DNA from: Sulfitobacter sp.
GTDB taxonomy: Bacteria; Pseudomonadota; Alphaproteobacteria; Rhodobacterales; Rhodobacteraceae
Length of the DNA stretch: 64,000 bases
Direction: 5' to 3'
Assembly (NCBI GenBank): GCA_029252045.1
Contig: JAQXCD010000031.1
Coordinates: 94,140-158,139, forward strand
Of this stretch, positions 9,530 to 17,615 are shown piece by piece; the first letter of the stretch is position 1, and each line of letters begins with the position of its first letter. Position numbers and translations under genes: made by a program. The notes beneath the pieces are model-generated. The model had not been told where the DNA came from. It searched no databases and saw nothing but the letters and a program-made list of their open reading frames with translations.

Positions 9530-10279
9530 ATGGACAAAAGCGACCCCCTGCGCCAGCTTTGGCTGGCCACCGTGCTGTTGACGCGCCTGCCCCTGCCGCA
9601 TCTGCCGCAAAGCGCCTTTGCCATGGGGGCACAGGCCGTCTGGGCCTATCCCCTTGTTGGTCTGGCCGTGGGCGCCACAGGTGCAGTGGCAGGACAAATT
9701 GCCCTGACGCTGGGTTTGCCTGTGATAGCGGCGGCGGTTCTTGCCCTCGCGGTGATGATGCTGGTCACAGGTGCAATGCACGAAGACGGGCTGGCAGATG
9801 TGTTTGACGGGTTTTGGGGTGGGTTCACGTCGGCGCGCCGACTAGAAATCATGCGCGACAGCCAGATTGGTACCTATGGCGTGCTGGCGTTGATCACCGT
9901 AGTCGCCCTGCGAGTTGGTGCTATTTCTGCCCTACTGCACACCAGCCCGATGGCAATAATCGCCGCCGCAGCACTGTCGCGTGCAATGATGCCATTGCTC
10001 ATGTTCGCCCTACCCCATGCCCGCAAGGACGGGCTGTCGCAGAGTGTCGGGCGCCCCTCCGCCGCACCGCTTGCGATTTGCCTTACCATTGGAGCACTGG
10101 TTTCGTTGTCCTGTCTGGCGGCTGGCGGCCTGATCACGATCGCCATCGCACTGGCGGTCTGCGCGGGGGTGGCCGGCGTAGCGATGCGCAAAATCGGCGG
10201 CCAAACCGGCGATGTGCTGGGGGCGACACAACAGCTGTCAGAAGCCGCCATCCTGCTCACCTGCACAACCTTTTTGTAA
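9530..10279 (+). CDS. cobS: Adenosylcobinamide-GDP ribazoletransferase (cobalamin synthase)
   Basis: A 249-residue membrane enzyme that joins adenosylcobinamide-GDP and alpha-ribazole (phosphate) to give adenosylcobalamin (phosphate). The family core MHEDGLADVFDGFWGG is present at about residues 82-97, followed by RRLEIMRDSQIGTYGVLAL, and several hydrophobic helices run to the C-terminus. ATG at 9530 follows TTGAAAGGG-like sequence. It forms a divergent pair with cobT, so the two lower-ligand steps can share one promoter region. A clear terminator follows the gene. Confidence 0.94.
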   Translation: MDKSDPLRQLWLATVLLTRLPLPHLPQSAFAMGAQAVWAYPLVGLAVGATGAVAGQIALTLGLPVIAAAVLALAVMMLVTGAMHEDGLADVFDGFWGGFTSARRLEIMRDSQIGTYGVLALITVVALRVGAISALLHTSPMAIIAAAALSRAMMPLLMFALPHARKDGLSQSVGRPSAAPLAICLTIGALVSLSCLAAGGLITIAIALAVCAGVAGVAMRKIGGQTGDVLGATQQLSEAAILLTCTTFL

Positions 10280-10285
10280 CCCAAC

Positions 10286-10322
10286 AAAAAGCCGCGCCTG
10301 ACAGGATCAGACGCGGCTTTTT
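10286..10322. terminator. Bidirectional terminator between cobS and carD
   Basis: AAAAAGCCGCG (10286-10296) pairs with CGCGGCTTTTT (10312-10322) around a 15-base loop. Runs of A and T on both sides let it serve convergent cobS and carD. Confidence 0.85.
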
Positions 10323-10340
10323 CATCTTTCCGGCAGTTGC

Positions 10341-10853
10341 TTAGGCTGCGATGCGGCTGTCCAGCACATCACCGATCTGCTTGGCTGCTGCCAGTTCGTC
10401 GCCACCGGCAACGGCAGATACTTCGCGGGTCAAACGCTCAAGTGCTGCTTCGTACAACTGACGCTCTGAATAGGACTGCTCGCGCTGGTCGTCCGTGCGG
10501 TGCAGGTCGCGCACAACTTCCGCGATGGCGATCAGATCACCGGAGTTGATCTTTTGCTCGTATTCCTGCGCGCGACGCGACCACATGGCACGTTTCACTT
10601 TGGCTTTACCCTTGAGGGTCTTCATCGCATGGGTGATCACGTCAGGCGAGCTGAGCGCGCGCATGCCGATCTCGGTCGCCTTGTGTGTTGGTACACGCAG
10701 GGTCATCTTGTCTTTCTCGAAGGCAATCACGAACAGCTCCAGTGTGATGCCTGCAACTTCCTGCTCCTCAACGGAAACAATCTGGCCGACGCCATGTGCC
10801 GGATAGACAACAAATTCATTGGGACGGAAATCAAGCTTTTTCGATTTGGTCAT
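10341..10853 (-). CDS. carD: CarD family transcription regulator
   Basis: 170 residues. CarD-family proteins bind the RNA polymerase beta subunit and stabilise open promoter complexes; they act broadly, including at rRNA promoters. The N-terminal Tudor-like RNAP-interacting domain is seen in VVYPAHGVGQIVSVEEQEVA and the basic helical DNA-binding half in KVKRAMWSRRAQEYEQKI and SYSERQLYEAALERLTREV. I place the start at the ATG at 10853 (GGAG 10 bases upstream); a longer reading adds 15 unconserved residues. It lies downstream of fdxA on the same strand but behind that gene's terminator, so it is probably transcribed alone. Confidence 0.9.
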   Translation of the reverse strand: MTKSKKLDFRPNEFVVYPAHGVGQIVSVEEQEVAGITLELFVIAFEKDKMTLRVPTHKATEIGMRALSSPDVITHAMKTLKGKAKVKRAMWSRRAQEYEQKINSGDLIAIAEVVRDLHRTDDQREQSYSERQLYEAALERLTREVSAVAGGDELAAAKQIGDVLDSRIAA

Positions 10854-11023
10854 ACTCTTCAGGCTCCTATAGTGGTGCATCCCCGCGGGGCAGCACACAA
10901 CACACGCAAATCTTGCAGGCCGTAGCCCGCTTGATTCACGCTCATATTTGAATGGTCAGTTGCGCCGCGGCAGAACGGCGTCTTTATGTGCAATTCTCAT
11001 ATTCATCACAGGTAGTATAACAC

Positions 11024-11049
11024 AAAAATACCACCCGTTAAAGGGTGGC
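11024..11049 (-). terminator. Terminator after fdxA
   Basis: On the minus strand CCACCC-TTTAAC-GGGTGG is followed by TATTTTTG: a 6-bp GC stem with a T-run, about 70 bases after the ferredoxin stop. Confidence 0.75.
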
Positions 11050-11118
11050 AGATTCTCAAGCCAGCAACGGATCGCGGGCAAATACCGACGTCATTGGACG
11101 AATCACTCCCAGTGTGAT

Positions 11119-11454
11119 TCAGCCGCCCTCGCCGGGGGCCTCGGAGAACAAATCCATCTTTCCGGGCTTGCCATCCATTTCCTCGGCTGTGGGCAACTGA
11201 TCTTTCTTGGTGATGATCACCGGCCACAGCTCGGAGTACTTGCGGTTGAACTCGACCCACTTTTCCATGTCCGGCTCAGTGTCGGGGCGGATCGCGTCAG
11301 CAGGGCACTCAGGCTCACACACACCACAATCGATGCATTCATCGGGATGGATCACCAGCATATTTTCGCCTTCATAGAAACAATCCACGGGGCATACCTC
11401 TACGCAGTCTGTGTATTTGCAGGCGATGCAGGCGTCGTTCACGATATAGGTCAT
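11119..11454 (-). CDS. fdxA: FdxA-type ferredoxin
   Basis: A 111-residue soluble electron carrier of the 7-iron [3Fe-4S][4Fe-4S] ferredoxin class. Cluster ligands are visible in [18 protein letters not shown] and in [15 protein letters not shown], followed by the long C-terminal extension ([13 protein letters not shown]) typical of FdxA. It is the last gene of a minus-strand run helicase - S4 protein - fdxA, with a 54-base gap to the S4 gene. This trio is common in related alphaproteobacteria. Confidence 0.93.
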   Translation of the reverse strand: MTYIVNDACIACKYTDCVEVCPVDCFYEGENMLVIHPDECIDCGVCEPECPADAIRPDTEPDMEKWVEFNRKYSELWPVIITKKDQLPTAEEMDGKPGKMDLFSEAPGEGG

Positions 11455-11508
11455 GGGGGAATGTCTCTGTCTAGGCGGGTTGACCTCTAGCTAGTTCAGG
11501 AGCCTAGA

Positions 11509-11898
11509 TCATTCAAGATGGCGCGCCTTAGAAAGATCAAGCTGGCGGCGGTCGCGTTTGGTTGGACGACCCTTTCCTTCAAACGCAGGATTTTCCGGAA
11601 CAAAGTCCCGCTCTTTCCGCTCTGGCGGGGCCATATCGGTATAGAGGGCCTGTGCTTCGGGGGCCGGACCGCGCCGCACACCACATGCCTCGACCTTGAT
11701 CACACGAATATAATCGTCCTTTGCAAAGGTCAGGACGTCACCCACGGTGACAGTCGCGCTGCGCTTTGACGCAGGAGTGCCGTTGATGCGCACCGCCCCT
11801 CCGGCGACAATACTTGCCGCCAGAGTGCGTGTTTTAAAGAACCGCGCGAACCACAGCCACTTGTCGAGGCGTAGCTTCTGCGCAGCGCTGTCGCTCAC
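11509..11898 (-). CDS. RNA-binding S4 domain protein (Hsp15-like)
   Basis: 129 residues. The S4 RNA-binding fold is at the N-terminus (LRLDKWLWFARFFKTRTLAA, then VRINGTPASKRSATVTVGDV), as in heat-shock protein 15, which recycles 50S subunits carrying nascent chains. The C-terminal third is basic and unstructured-looking. It starts with GTG at 11898 inside the helicase stop (GTGA overlap), so the two are translationally coupled, and the functional link may be RNA or ribosome processing. A normal promoter of its own is unlikely. Confidence 0.88.
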   Translation of the reverse strand: MSDSAAQKLRLDKWLWFARFFKTRTLAASIVAGGAVRINGTPASKRSATVTVGDVLTFAKDDYIRVIKVEACGVRRGPAPEAQALYTDMAPPERKERDFVPENPAFEGKGRPTKRDRRQLDLSKARHLE

Positions 11899-14654
11899 TT
11901 GTCAGTTTTGAGGCCCATAAGAGCCGCCGCAAACGGGTTATCCGGATCGATTTTCTTTTCCGGCTTGGGTGGACGCGCCGAGAAGTTCTGGCTGCGCGCA
12001 GGTTTGCCCCCATCGCGTGCAGGTTTCCCCTTGCCGCGCGGCGCAGGTTTGCCTTTGCCCTTTGGACGCTCACCGCCTGCAGCAGGCTGACGGCGTGGCG
12101 CGCGGGCCCATGTGAAGGTATAGAACGCCTCCATCTCGACCTCAGCTGCGGGAGCAACCTCGGCTTCGGTTGCCTCTACCGGCTCTTGAGCTTCAGCTTC
12201 AACAACTGCCGCCGCTTCTTGCGTGGCTTCGACTGCTGGTACAGCCGCATCTTCCACGGCAGGTGCAACGGCCTTCACCTTTGGCCGTGAACCGGCCTCG
12301 GCGTTATAGCCCAGACCCTTCATCAGATCGGCAAACTGTTCCAACGTGGTGCCGGAGATCGACAGCATATCGGCTTTCGCCTCAAACCCGCCACGCGAAT
12401 CCTCGCCACGCAGCATGTCCGCCAGACGCTCAAGCATATCGATGCGGATCGCACGGTTGCCCGCATTGCGGTAGCCCGCCATAGTGTCGGAACCCGCAGG
12501 AGCGCTGGCATCAACGGGAATCGTAACCAAACCCGGAGGGGGCGATTCGGGGAACTCGGTGAGCCCCTTGGTCAGCGACCAGAGCACCAGACGCAAACGC
12601 GTCGGCGCGGGCTTGAGCAGCAACGGCAGGAAGATTGTGAACTGCCCGAACCGGATACCGTGCTTGCGCAATGCGCCGCGTGCGTCCTGATCCAATGCCT
12701 TCACTTCTTCCGCGATATCGGAACGTGACAGCACGCCAAAGCCTTCAACCAAACGGAAAGCAAAGCCGCGTGCCAGACCGGCCAGGGCTTCGTCTTTTTG
12801 CAAGGCAATCAGCGGCTCGAACAATGCAGCAATCTTGCGATCGATGAAATGCTGCAAGCGGCGTTGCACCTTCTGGGCAACCTCCGGACCTGCCACATCA
12901 TCCACAAATACTTCAACTTGCGGCTTCAGGCCGTCGGAACCTGCAACCAGTTTACCAACAGCCGAGCTGCCCCACATCAGGCCGCCCTGCTCGGTGAAGT
13001 CAATTTCTGTGTCCGGCGCGTTATAAAAACGATCCGCCCGCAAATGGAACTGTGGTGCCAGCGCCTGCAAGGCTGCTGTCTTGATCGTTTTTGTTTCGGC
13101 CGTTCCGGCCCCTTTGTCAGCGCGGAAACGGAAACCGTCCAGCTTGCCTACAAATTCGCCTTCAACGGTTACTTCACCGGTATCGCTATTAACTTCGGCC
13201 ACCATGGCTTCCTTCTGTCCTAGCCGGCGCAACAGTACAGAGGTACGCCGATCTACAAATCTTTGGGTCAAACGCTCGTGTAGGGCATCCGACAGTCTGT
13301 CTTCTACGACACGCGCTTCGTCGCGCCAATGGCTTTCGTCACTTGTCCAGCCTTTGCGCTGGGTAACGTAGGTCCATGTGCGGATAAAGGCCAGACGTTT
13401 AGACAAGGTATCAATGTCCCCGTCCGTCCGGTCGATCCGGCGGATCTGCTGGGCCAGCCAAGTATCGGGAATGCTGCCGTATTGATGTAAGTAGTTGAAA
13501 ATAGTCTCCAGCAGGCTGGCGTGCTCCGCATGGCTGATTCCGCGAAAGTCCGGTATCCGGCAAACATCCCACAGCAAACGGACCGAAGGGCCGTTAGTAC
13601 AGCGGGCAAAAATCTCGGCGTCCTGCCCCAAGGCCTTCAACGCGCGCAGGTCATCGGCCTCACGCGCTTTGACCAGCCGCTCGTGATCTGGCCCCACCTC
13701 AAGCGAGCGGATCAGCGCGTCAATCGTCCCGAACTGTAAATGCGGATTGCGCCAGTTGATTTTCTGCTGCGGGGTAAAGCGGTGATCCATGATGGCCTGC
13801 GCCACTTCGTCGTCCAACGGTGGCGCATCGCCCGTCACGCCAAAGGTGCCGTTCTTCATGCCGCGCCCTGCCCGCCCTGCAATCTGCGCCAGCTCGTTCG
13901 GGGCCAGCTCGCGCATGCGCCGCCCGTCAAACTTGGTCAGGCTGCTAAAGGCCACATGATCCACGTCAAGGTTCAGGCCCATGCCGATGGCGTCAGTGGC
14001 CACCAGATAGTCCACCTCGCCGTTTTGGTACATATCGACCTGTGCGTTGCGTGTACGCGGGGATAGTGCCCCCATGACCACCGCAGCACCGCCTTTTTGA
14101 CGGCGGATCAGCTCCGCGATGGCATATACATTTTCAACCGAAAATCCTACAATAGCGCTACGCGGACGCATCCGACTTATCTTTTTCTGACCTATGTAGG
14201 TCAATTCGGACATCCGGTCACGCTGCAAAAAATCCGCCTCTGGAACCAGCGTGGCAATCGTCCCCCACATGGTGTCCGAGCCCATAAACAGCGTTTCGTG
14301 CAGGCCGCGGGCGCGCAGCAGGCGGTCGGTAAAGACATGGCCCCGCTCCGGATCGGCACAAAGCTGGATTTCGTCGATGGCGACAAAATCGGCGCCCATC
14401 CCTTCGGGCATCGCCTCGACGGTGCACACCCAATACTGCGCACGCGGCGGGACAATCCGTTCCTCACCGGTGACCAGCGCCACCACGGAAGGTCCACGCG
14501 CCTTTACAATCCGGTCATACACCTCGCGCGCCAACAGACGCAGCGGCAGGCCGATGATACCCGTCCTGTGCCCCAGCATCCGCTCGATTGCATATGTGGT
14601 CTTGCCTGTATTGGTCGGGCCCAAAACGGCCACAACCCTGCCCTGCGTTTTCAC
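11895..14654 (-). CDS. SUV3-like superfamily 2 RNA/DNA helicase
   Basis: 919 residues. The P-loop GPTNTGKTT is at residues 12-20 and the DEAD-box variant DEIQ follows near residue 95, the form used by SUV3 helicases of mitochondria and alphaproteobacteria. The second RecA lobe shows VVMGALSPRTRNAQVDMYQ, LVATDAIGMGLNLDVDHVAF and AQIAGRAGRGMKNGTFG. The C-terminal 100 residues are low-complexity Ala/Glu followed by a Lys/Arg/Gly/Pro-rich tail, likely RNA binding. In mitochondria SUV3 works with an exonuclease in RNA decay; here the coupled S4 gene suggests an RNA job too. ATG at 14654. Confidence 0.88.
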   Translation of the reverse strand: MKTQGRVVAVLGPTNTGKTTYAIERMLGHRTGIIGLPLRLLAREVYDRIVKARGPSVVALVTGEERIVPPRAQYWVCTVEAMPEGMGADFVAIDEIQLCADPERGHVFTDRLLRARGLHETLFMGSDTMWGTIATLVPEADFLQRDRMSELTYIGQKKISRMRPRSAIVGFSVENVYAIAELIRRQKGGAAVVMGALSPRTRNAQVDMYQNGEVDYLVATDAIGMGLNLDVDHVAFSSLTKFDGRRMRELAPNELAQIAGRAGRGMKNGTFGVTGDAPPLDDEVAQAIMDHRFTPQQKINWRNPHLQFGTIDALIRSLEVGPDHERLVKAREADDLRALKALGQDAEIFARCTNGPSVRLLWDVCRIPDFRGISHAEHASLLETIFNYLHQYGSIPDTWLAQQIRRIDRTDGDIDTLSKRLAFIRTWTYVTQRKGWTSDESHWRDEARVVEDRLSDALHERLTQRFVDRRTSVLLRRLGQKEAMVAEVNSDTGEVTVEGEFVGKLDGFRFRADKGAGTAETKTIKTAALQALAPQFHLRADRFYNAPDTEIDFTEQGGLMWGSSAVGKLVAGSDGLKPQVEVFVDDVAGPEVAQKVQRRLQHFIDRKIAALFEPLIALQKDEALAGLARGFAFRLVEGFGVLSRSDIAEEVKALDQDARGALRKHGIRFGQFTIFLPLLLKPAPTRLRLVLWSLTKGLTEFPESPPPGLVTIPVDASAPAGSDTMAGYRNAGNRAIRIDMLERLADMLRGEDSRGGFEAKADMLSISGTTLEQFADLMKGLGYNAEAGSRPKVKAVAPAVEDAAVPAVEATQEAAAVVEAEAQEPVEATEAEVAPAAEVEMEAFYTFTWARAPRRQPAAGGERPKGKGKPAPRGKGKPARDGGKPARSQNFSARPPKPEKKIDPDNPFAAALMGLKTDK

Positions 14655-14672
14655 CGCACTATCCTGACTTGA

Positions 14673-15230
14673 TCAGAGGGTACGCCCAATTCCTTCGGTC
14701 TTGAGCTGTTCAAGAGCCTTCTCGGCACTCTCATGATGCGGGTTTAACGCCAGTACACGGCGGTAAAGATCTGCGGCTTTCCGGCTGTTGCCCAGTTCTT
14801 CGACCAGCACCCCCAGACCGAATATAGCATTAAAATTATTAGGGTTTAGCGCCAGCGTCTTTTCCAGATCGGCAAGAGCCGGACCATAGAGATCAGCGCG
14901 GTAATACGCCGTCGCACGCGCATGATAGCCTTCGGCAAAATCCGGCGCGTGGTCCGTCAAGGCAGTAAAGTGATCAATGGCGGCGACAAAATCGCCCTTT
15001 GCCATAGCATCGCGCCCGCGTTTGAGCAGCAGATCCATCGCGGGTGATCCCGTGCGCGACCATTCCCGCTCCACATCCCGTTCGGCGCTCTTTGCCGCCT
15101 CGGCGGGTGCAGCGCGCAACGTTTCCAACAACGTATCAATCCGCTCCTGCGCAAACGCAGGGTTGCAGAGCAACACAGCGACACCAACTGCCGCAACGGT
15201 ATGTTTGAGGTTGACGATGTTTCTAAGCAT
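14673..15230 (-). CDS. Periplasmic tetratricopeptide repeat protein
   Basis: 185 residues with a signal peptide (hydrophobic AAVGVAVLLCNPAFA, cleavage after AFA-Q) and about three TPR units: MDLLLKRGRDAMAKGDFVAA, FAEGYHARATAYYRADLYGP and FNAIFGLGVLVEELGNSRKA. Such proteins are scaffolds for protein contacts in the periplasm; no partner is evident. It ends 18 bases upstream of the helicase start on the same strand and may lead that operon. Homologues with this same position are common in the group as hypothetical proteins. Confidence 0.8.
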   Translation of the reverse strand: MLRNIVNLKHTVAAVGVAVLLCNPAFAQERIDTLLETLRAAPAEAAKSAERDVEREWSRTGSPAMDLLLKRGRDAMAKGDFVAAIDHFTALTDHAPDFAEGYHARATAYYRADLYGPALADLEKTLALNPNNFNAIFGLGVLVEELGNSRKAADLYRRVLALNPHHESAEKALEQLKTEGIGRTL

Positions 15231-15305
15231 AACAGAAGTTAATGTAACAGGTGCCGGACCGATTTCCAGAGATGTCAGGCACCATTTGCCAAAAAAGGGC
15301 TAAAT

Positions 15306-15596
15306 ATGAGCGATGTAATCAATGAAGCGGTGAAAGTACTGTCCGAAAAGATGTCCGGCGTCGACATCGGCGGCACGGTCAAGTTCGACATCGAAGGCGA
15401 AGGCTGTGTAATGGTCGACGACAGCGGCGTGCGCGCAGGCGATGACGACGCGGACGTAACGCTAAGCGCGGACCGCGAGACATTCGAGGGCATGATGACC
15501 GGCGACACAAACCCGACATCCGCCTTTATGACCGGCAAATTGAAGGTAGACGGCGATATGGGCATGGCGATGAAGCTGGCCTCTGCGCTGGCCTGA
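15306..15596 (+). CDS. SCP2 sterol-binding domain protein
   Basis: A 96-residue single-domain protein of the SCP2 fold, which binds lipids or acyl chains in a hydrophobic tunnel. Visible marks are GTVKFDIEGEGCVMVDDSG, ADVTLSADRETFEGMMTGD and the closing FMTGKLKVDGDMGMAMKLAS. It is cytoplasmic (no signal peptide). It lies 12 bases before the lysophospholipase gene, so the pair may act on lipids together; the physiological ligand is unknown. Confidence 0.88.
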   Translation: MSDVINEAVKVLSEKMSGVDIGGTVKFDIEGEGCVMVDDSGVRAGDDDADVTLSADRETFEGMMTGDTNPTSAFMTGKLKVDGDMGMAMKLASALA

Positions 15597-15608
15597 CCTT
15601 CCAACCCT

Positions 15609-16556
15609 ATGACACTTAATCCCGCCCCTCTTTTCACCGACATACATCCGGGACCAGACCCCGCGGCGGCCTATTGGGCCGACACATCCGACGGCGTCAG
15701 GATCCGCTTGGGCGTTTGGGAGAAAGAAGGCGCGCGGGGCACGGTCCTGATCTTTCCGGGACGGACGGAATATATCGAAAAATACGGGGCCACCGCTGCT
15801 GAGTTTGCAGCGCGTGGCCTCAGCTCTGTCGCGATTGACTGGCGCGGTCAGGGCCTTGCCGACCGGCTGCTGGATGATCCACTGACAGGCCATGTCGAAC
15901 ACTTCCCGGACTACCAGAAAGATGTGGCTACCCTAATGCGTGCAGCACGCACCCTGAACCTGCCACGTCCCTATTTCCTAGTCGCCCACTCCATGGGGGG
16001 CTGCATTGGTCTGCGCGCTGTGATGGAAGGCCTGGCCGTACAGGCCGCCGCCTTTACCGGCCCGATGTGGGGCATCAACATCGCCCCCCACAGGCGCCTG
16101 CCCGCCAAGCTGCTCAGCACCCTGATGCCCCGCATCAACCAGGGCCACCGCCTGCCCGTGGGCACCACCTCAGAGCCTTATGTAATCACATCACCTTTTG
16201 CCGATAACCAACTGACAACAGAAGAAAATATGTACAACATGATGCGTGACCAAATAACCGCACATCCTGAATTGAAACTGGGCGGTCCCAGCTACATCTG
16301 GCTGCGTGAAGCATTGGCTGAAACCAAACATCTTTCCGAACGCGCCGTGCCCAACCTGCCTTGCATCACCTATGTCGGCGGCAACGAAAGGATCGTCGAT
16401 GTGCGCCGCATCCATGCGCGGATGGAAAGCTGGAAAGGCAGCCAGCTGCGGACGGTCGAGGGCGGCGAGCACGAAGTGCTGATGGAAAAAACCGCGCTGC
16501 GCACGCCCATCTATGACGAAATCGCAAGCCTTTTTCTGAACACCACCACCGGCTAG
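15609..16556 (+). CDS. pldB: Alpha/beta hydrolase, lysophospholipase type
   Basis: 315 residues. The alpha/beta-hydrolase core shows VLIFPGRTEYIEKYG, the SSVAIDWRGQGLADR strand, and the nucleophile elbow LVAHSMGGCIGLRA with the catalytic Ser. The Asp/His of the triad lie in the C-terminal part, where ITYVGGNERIVDVRRIHARM and VEGGEHEVLMEK (His) are clear. This is the pattern of lysophospholipase L2/monoacylglycerol lipases. Substrate is not settled by sequence. It is likely co-transcribed with the SCP2 protein upstream. Confidence 0.82.
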   Translation: MTLNPAPLFTDIHPGPDPAAAYWADTSDGVRIRLGVWEKEGARGTVLIFPGRTEYIEKYGATAAEFAARGLSSVAIDWRGQGLADRLLDDPLTGHVEHFPDYQKDVATLMRAARTLNLPRPYFLVAHSMGGCIGLRAVMEGLAVQAAAFTGPMWGINIAPHRRLPAKLLSTLMPRINQGHRLPVGTTSEPYVITSPFADNQLTTEENMYNMMRDQITAHPELKLGGPSYIWLREALAETKHLSERAVPNLPCITYVGGNERIVDVRRIHARMESWKGSQLRTVEGGEHEVLMEKTALRTPIYDEIASLFLNTTTG

Positions 16557-16593
16557 GGCTGGCCCCGCCCGCACATCCGCCTAAGTTAGACGG

Positions 16594-17613
16594 ATGAGCC
16601 GTGATCCCGTCCTGACATTTACCCCTGCTGGCATCTATTGCCCCGCCGGCGATTTCTATATCGATCCATGGCGCCGGGTTGACCGCGCGCTCATCACACA
16701 TGGCCATTCGGATCATGCACGCTGGGGCATGGGCCACTATCTGGCGACACATGAGGCCCTACCCGTCATCCGGCACCGTCTGGGAGATATCAGTGCCGAA
16801 GGCATCACCTACGCCGAAGAGCGCATGATTGGCGGGGCCAAGGTATCCTTTCACCCCGCAGGCCATGTCCCCGGCTCCGCCCAGATCCGCGTTGAGGTCG
16901 CGGGTGAGGTCTGGGTCGCGTCCGGTGACTACAAGGTGATCGATGACGGCCTCAGCACTCCGTTCGAGCCTGTTCGCTGCCATCACTTCATCACCGAGAG
17001 CACATTTGGCCTACCTGTGTTTCGCTGGGAGCCGCAGAGCGTGATCGCAGCCCAGATCAACGACTGGTGGCGCACCTGTGCCGCACAGGGCAAAACAGCC
17101 GTTCTGGGCGCTTATTCGCTGGGCAAGGCGCAGCGCCTGATGTCCATGCTGGACCCCTCCATCGGCCCTGTCCTGTGCCACGCAGCCATCGAGAGCACAA
17201 ATGCAGTCATGCGCGCGCAAGGCATCCGTTTGCCGGACACTGTACTGGCGCATAAAGACATCACGGCCAAGACCCATCCGGCCGCAATGGTGATTGCACC
17301 GCCATCGGCACTTGGCTCCACATGGACAAAGCGCTTTGGCCCGCAAGAGACAGGATTTGCTTCCGGCTGGATGGCAATGCGCGGGGTGAGAAGACGCCGC
17401 GCTGGGGATCGAGGGTTTGTCATATCCGACCATGCAGACTGGACAGGGCTGCTCTCCGCAATCAAGAATACGGGTGCAGAAAATATATATGTAACGCATG
17501 GTTACACAGATAACTTCACGCGATACTTGAATGATTCCGACTGGACAGCACAAGTGGTTCCAACACAGTTCGAAGGTGAAAATCTGGACAGTGCAGGCAG
17601 CGAGGGTGAGTGA
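16594..17613 (+). CDS. Ligase-associated DNA exonuclease (metallo-beta-lactamase fold)
   Basis: 339 residues. The metal site motif HGHSDHARWGMG is near residue 34, followed by FHPAGHVPGSAQIRVE, the SGDYK strand, and a C-terminal ISDHADW/VTHGYTDNF segment, as in the MBL/beta-CASP nucleases coupled to bacterial ATP-dependent ligases. It presumably processes DNA ends before sealing. Its stop overlaps the start region of the ligase gene. The 3' end (after about 17450) is noticeably AT-richer than the surroundings. Confidence 0.88.
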   Translation: MSRDPVLTFTPAGIYCPAGDFYIDPWRRVDRALITHGHSDHARWGMGHYLATHEALPVIRHRLGDISAEGITYAEERMIGGAKVSFHPAGHVPGSAQIRVEVAGEVWVASGDYKVIDDGLSTPFEPVRCHHFITESTFGLPVFRWEPQSVIAAQINDWWRTCAAQGKTAVLGAYSLGKAQRLMSMLDPSIGPVLCHAAIESTNAVMRAQGIRLPDTVLAHKDITAKTHPAAMVIAPPSALGSTWTKRFGPQETGFASGWMAMRGVRRRRAGDRGFVISDHADWTGLLSAIKNTGAENIYVTHGYTDNFTRYLNDSDWTAQVVPTQFEGENLDSAGSEGE

Positions 17614-17615
17614 GC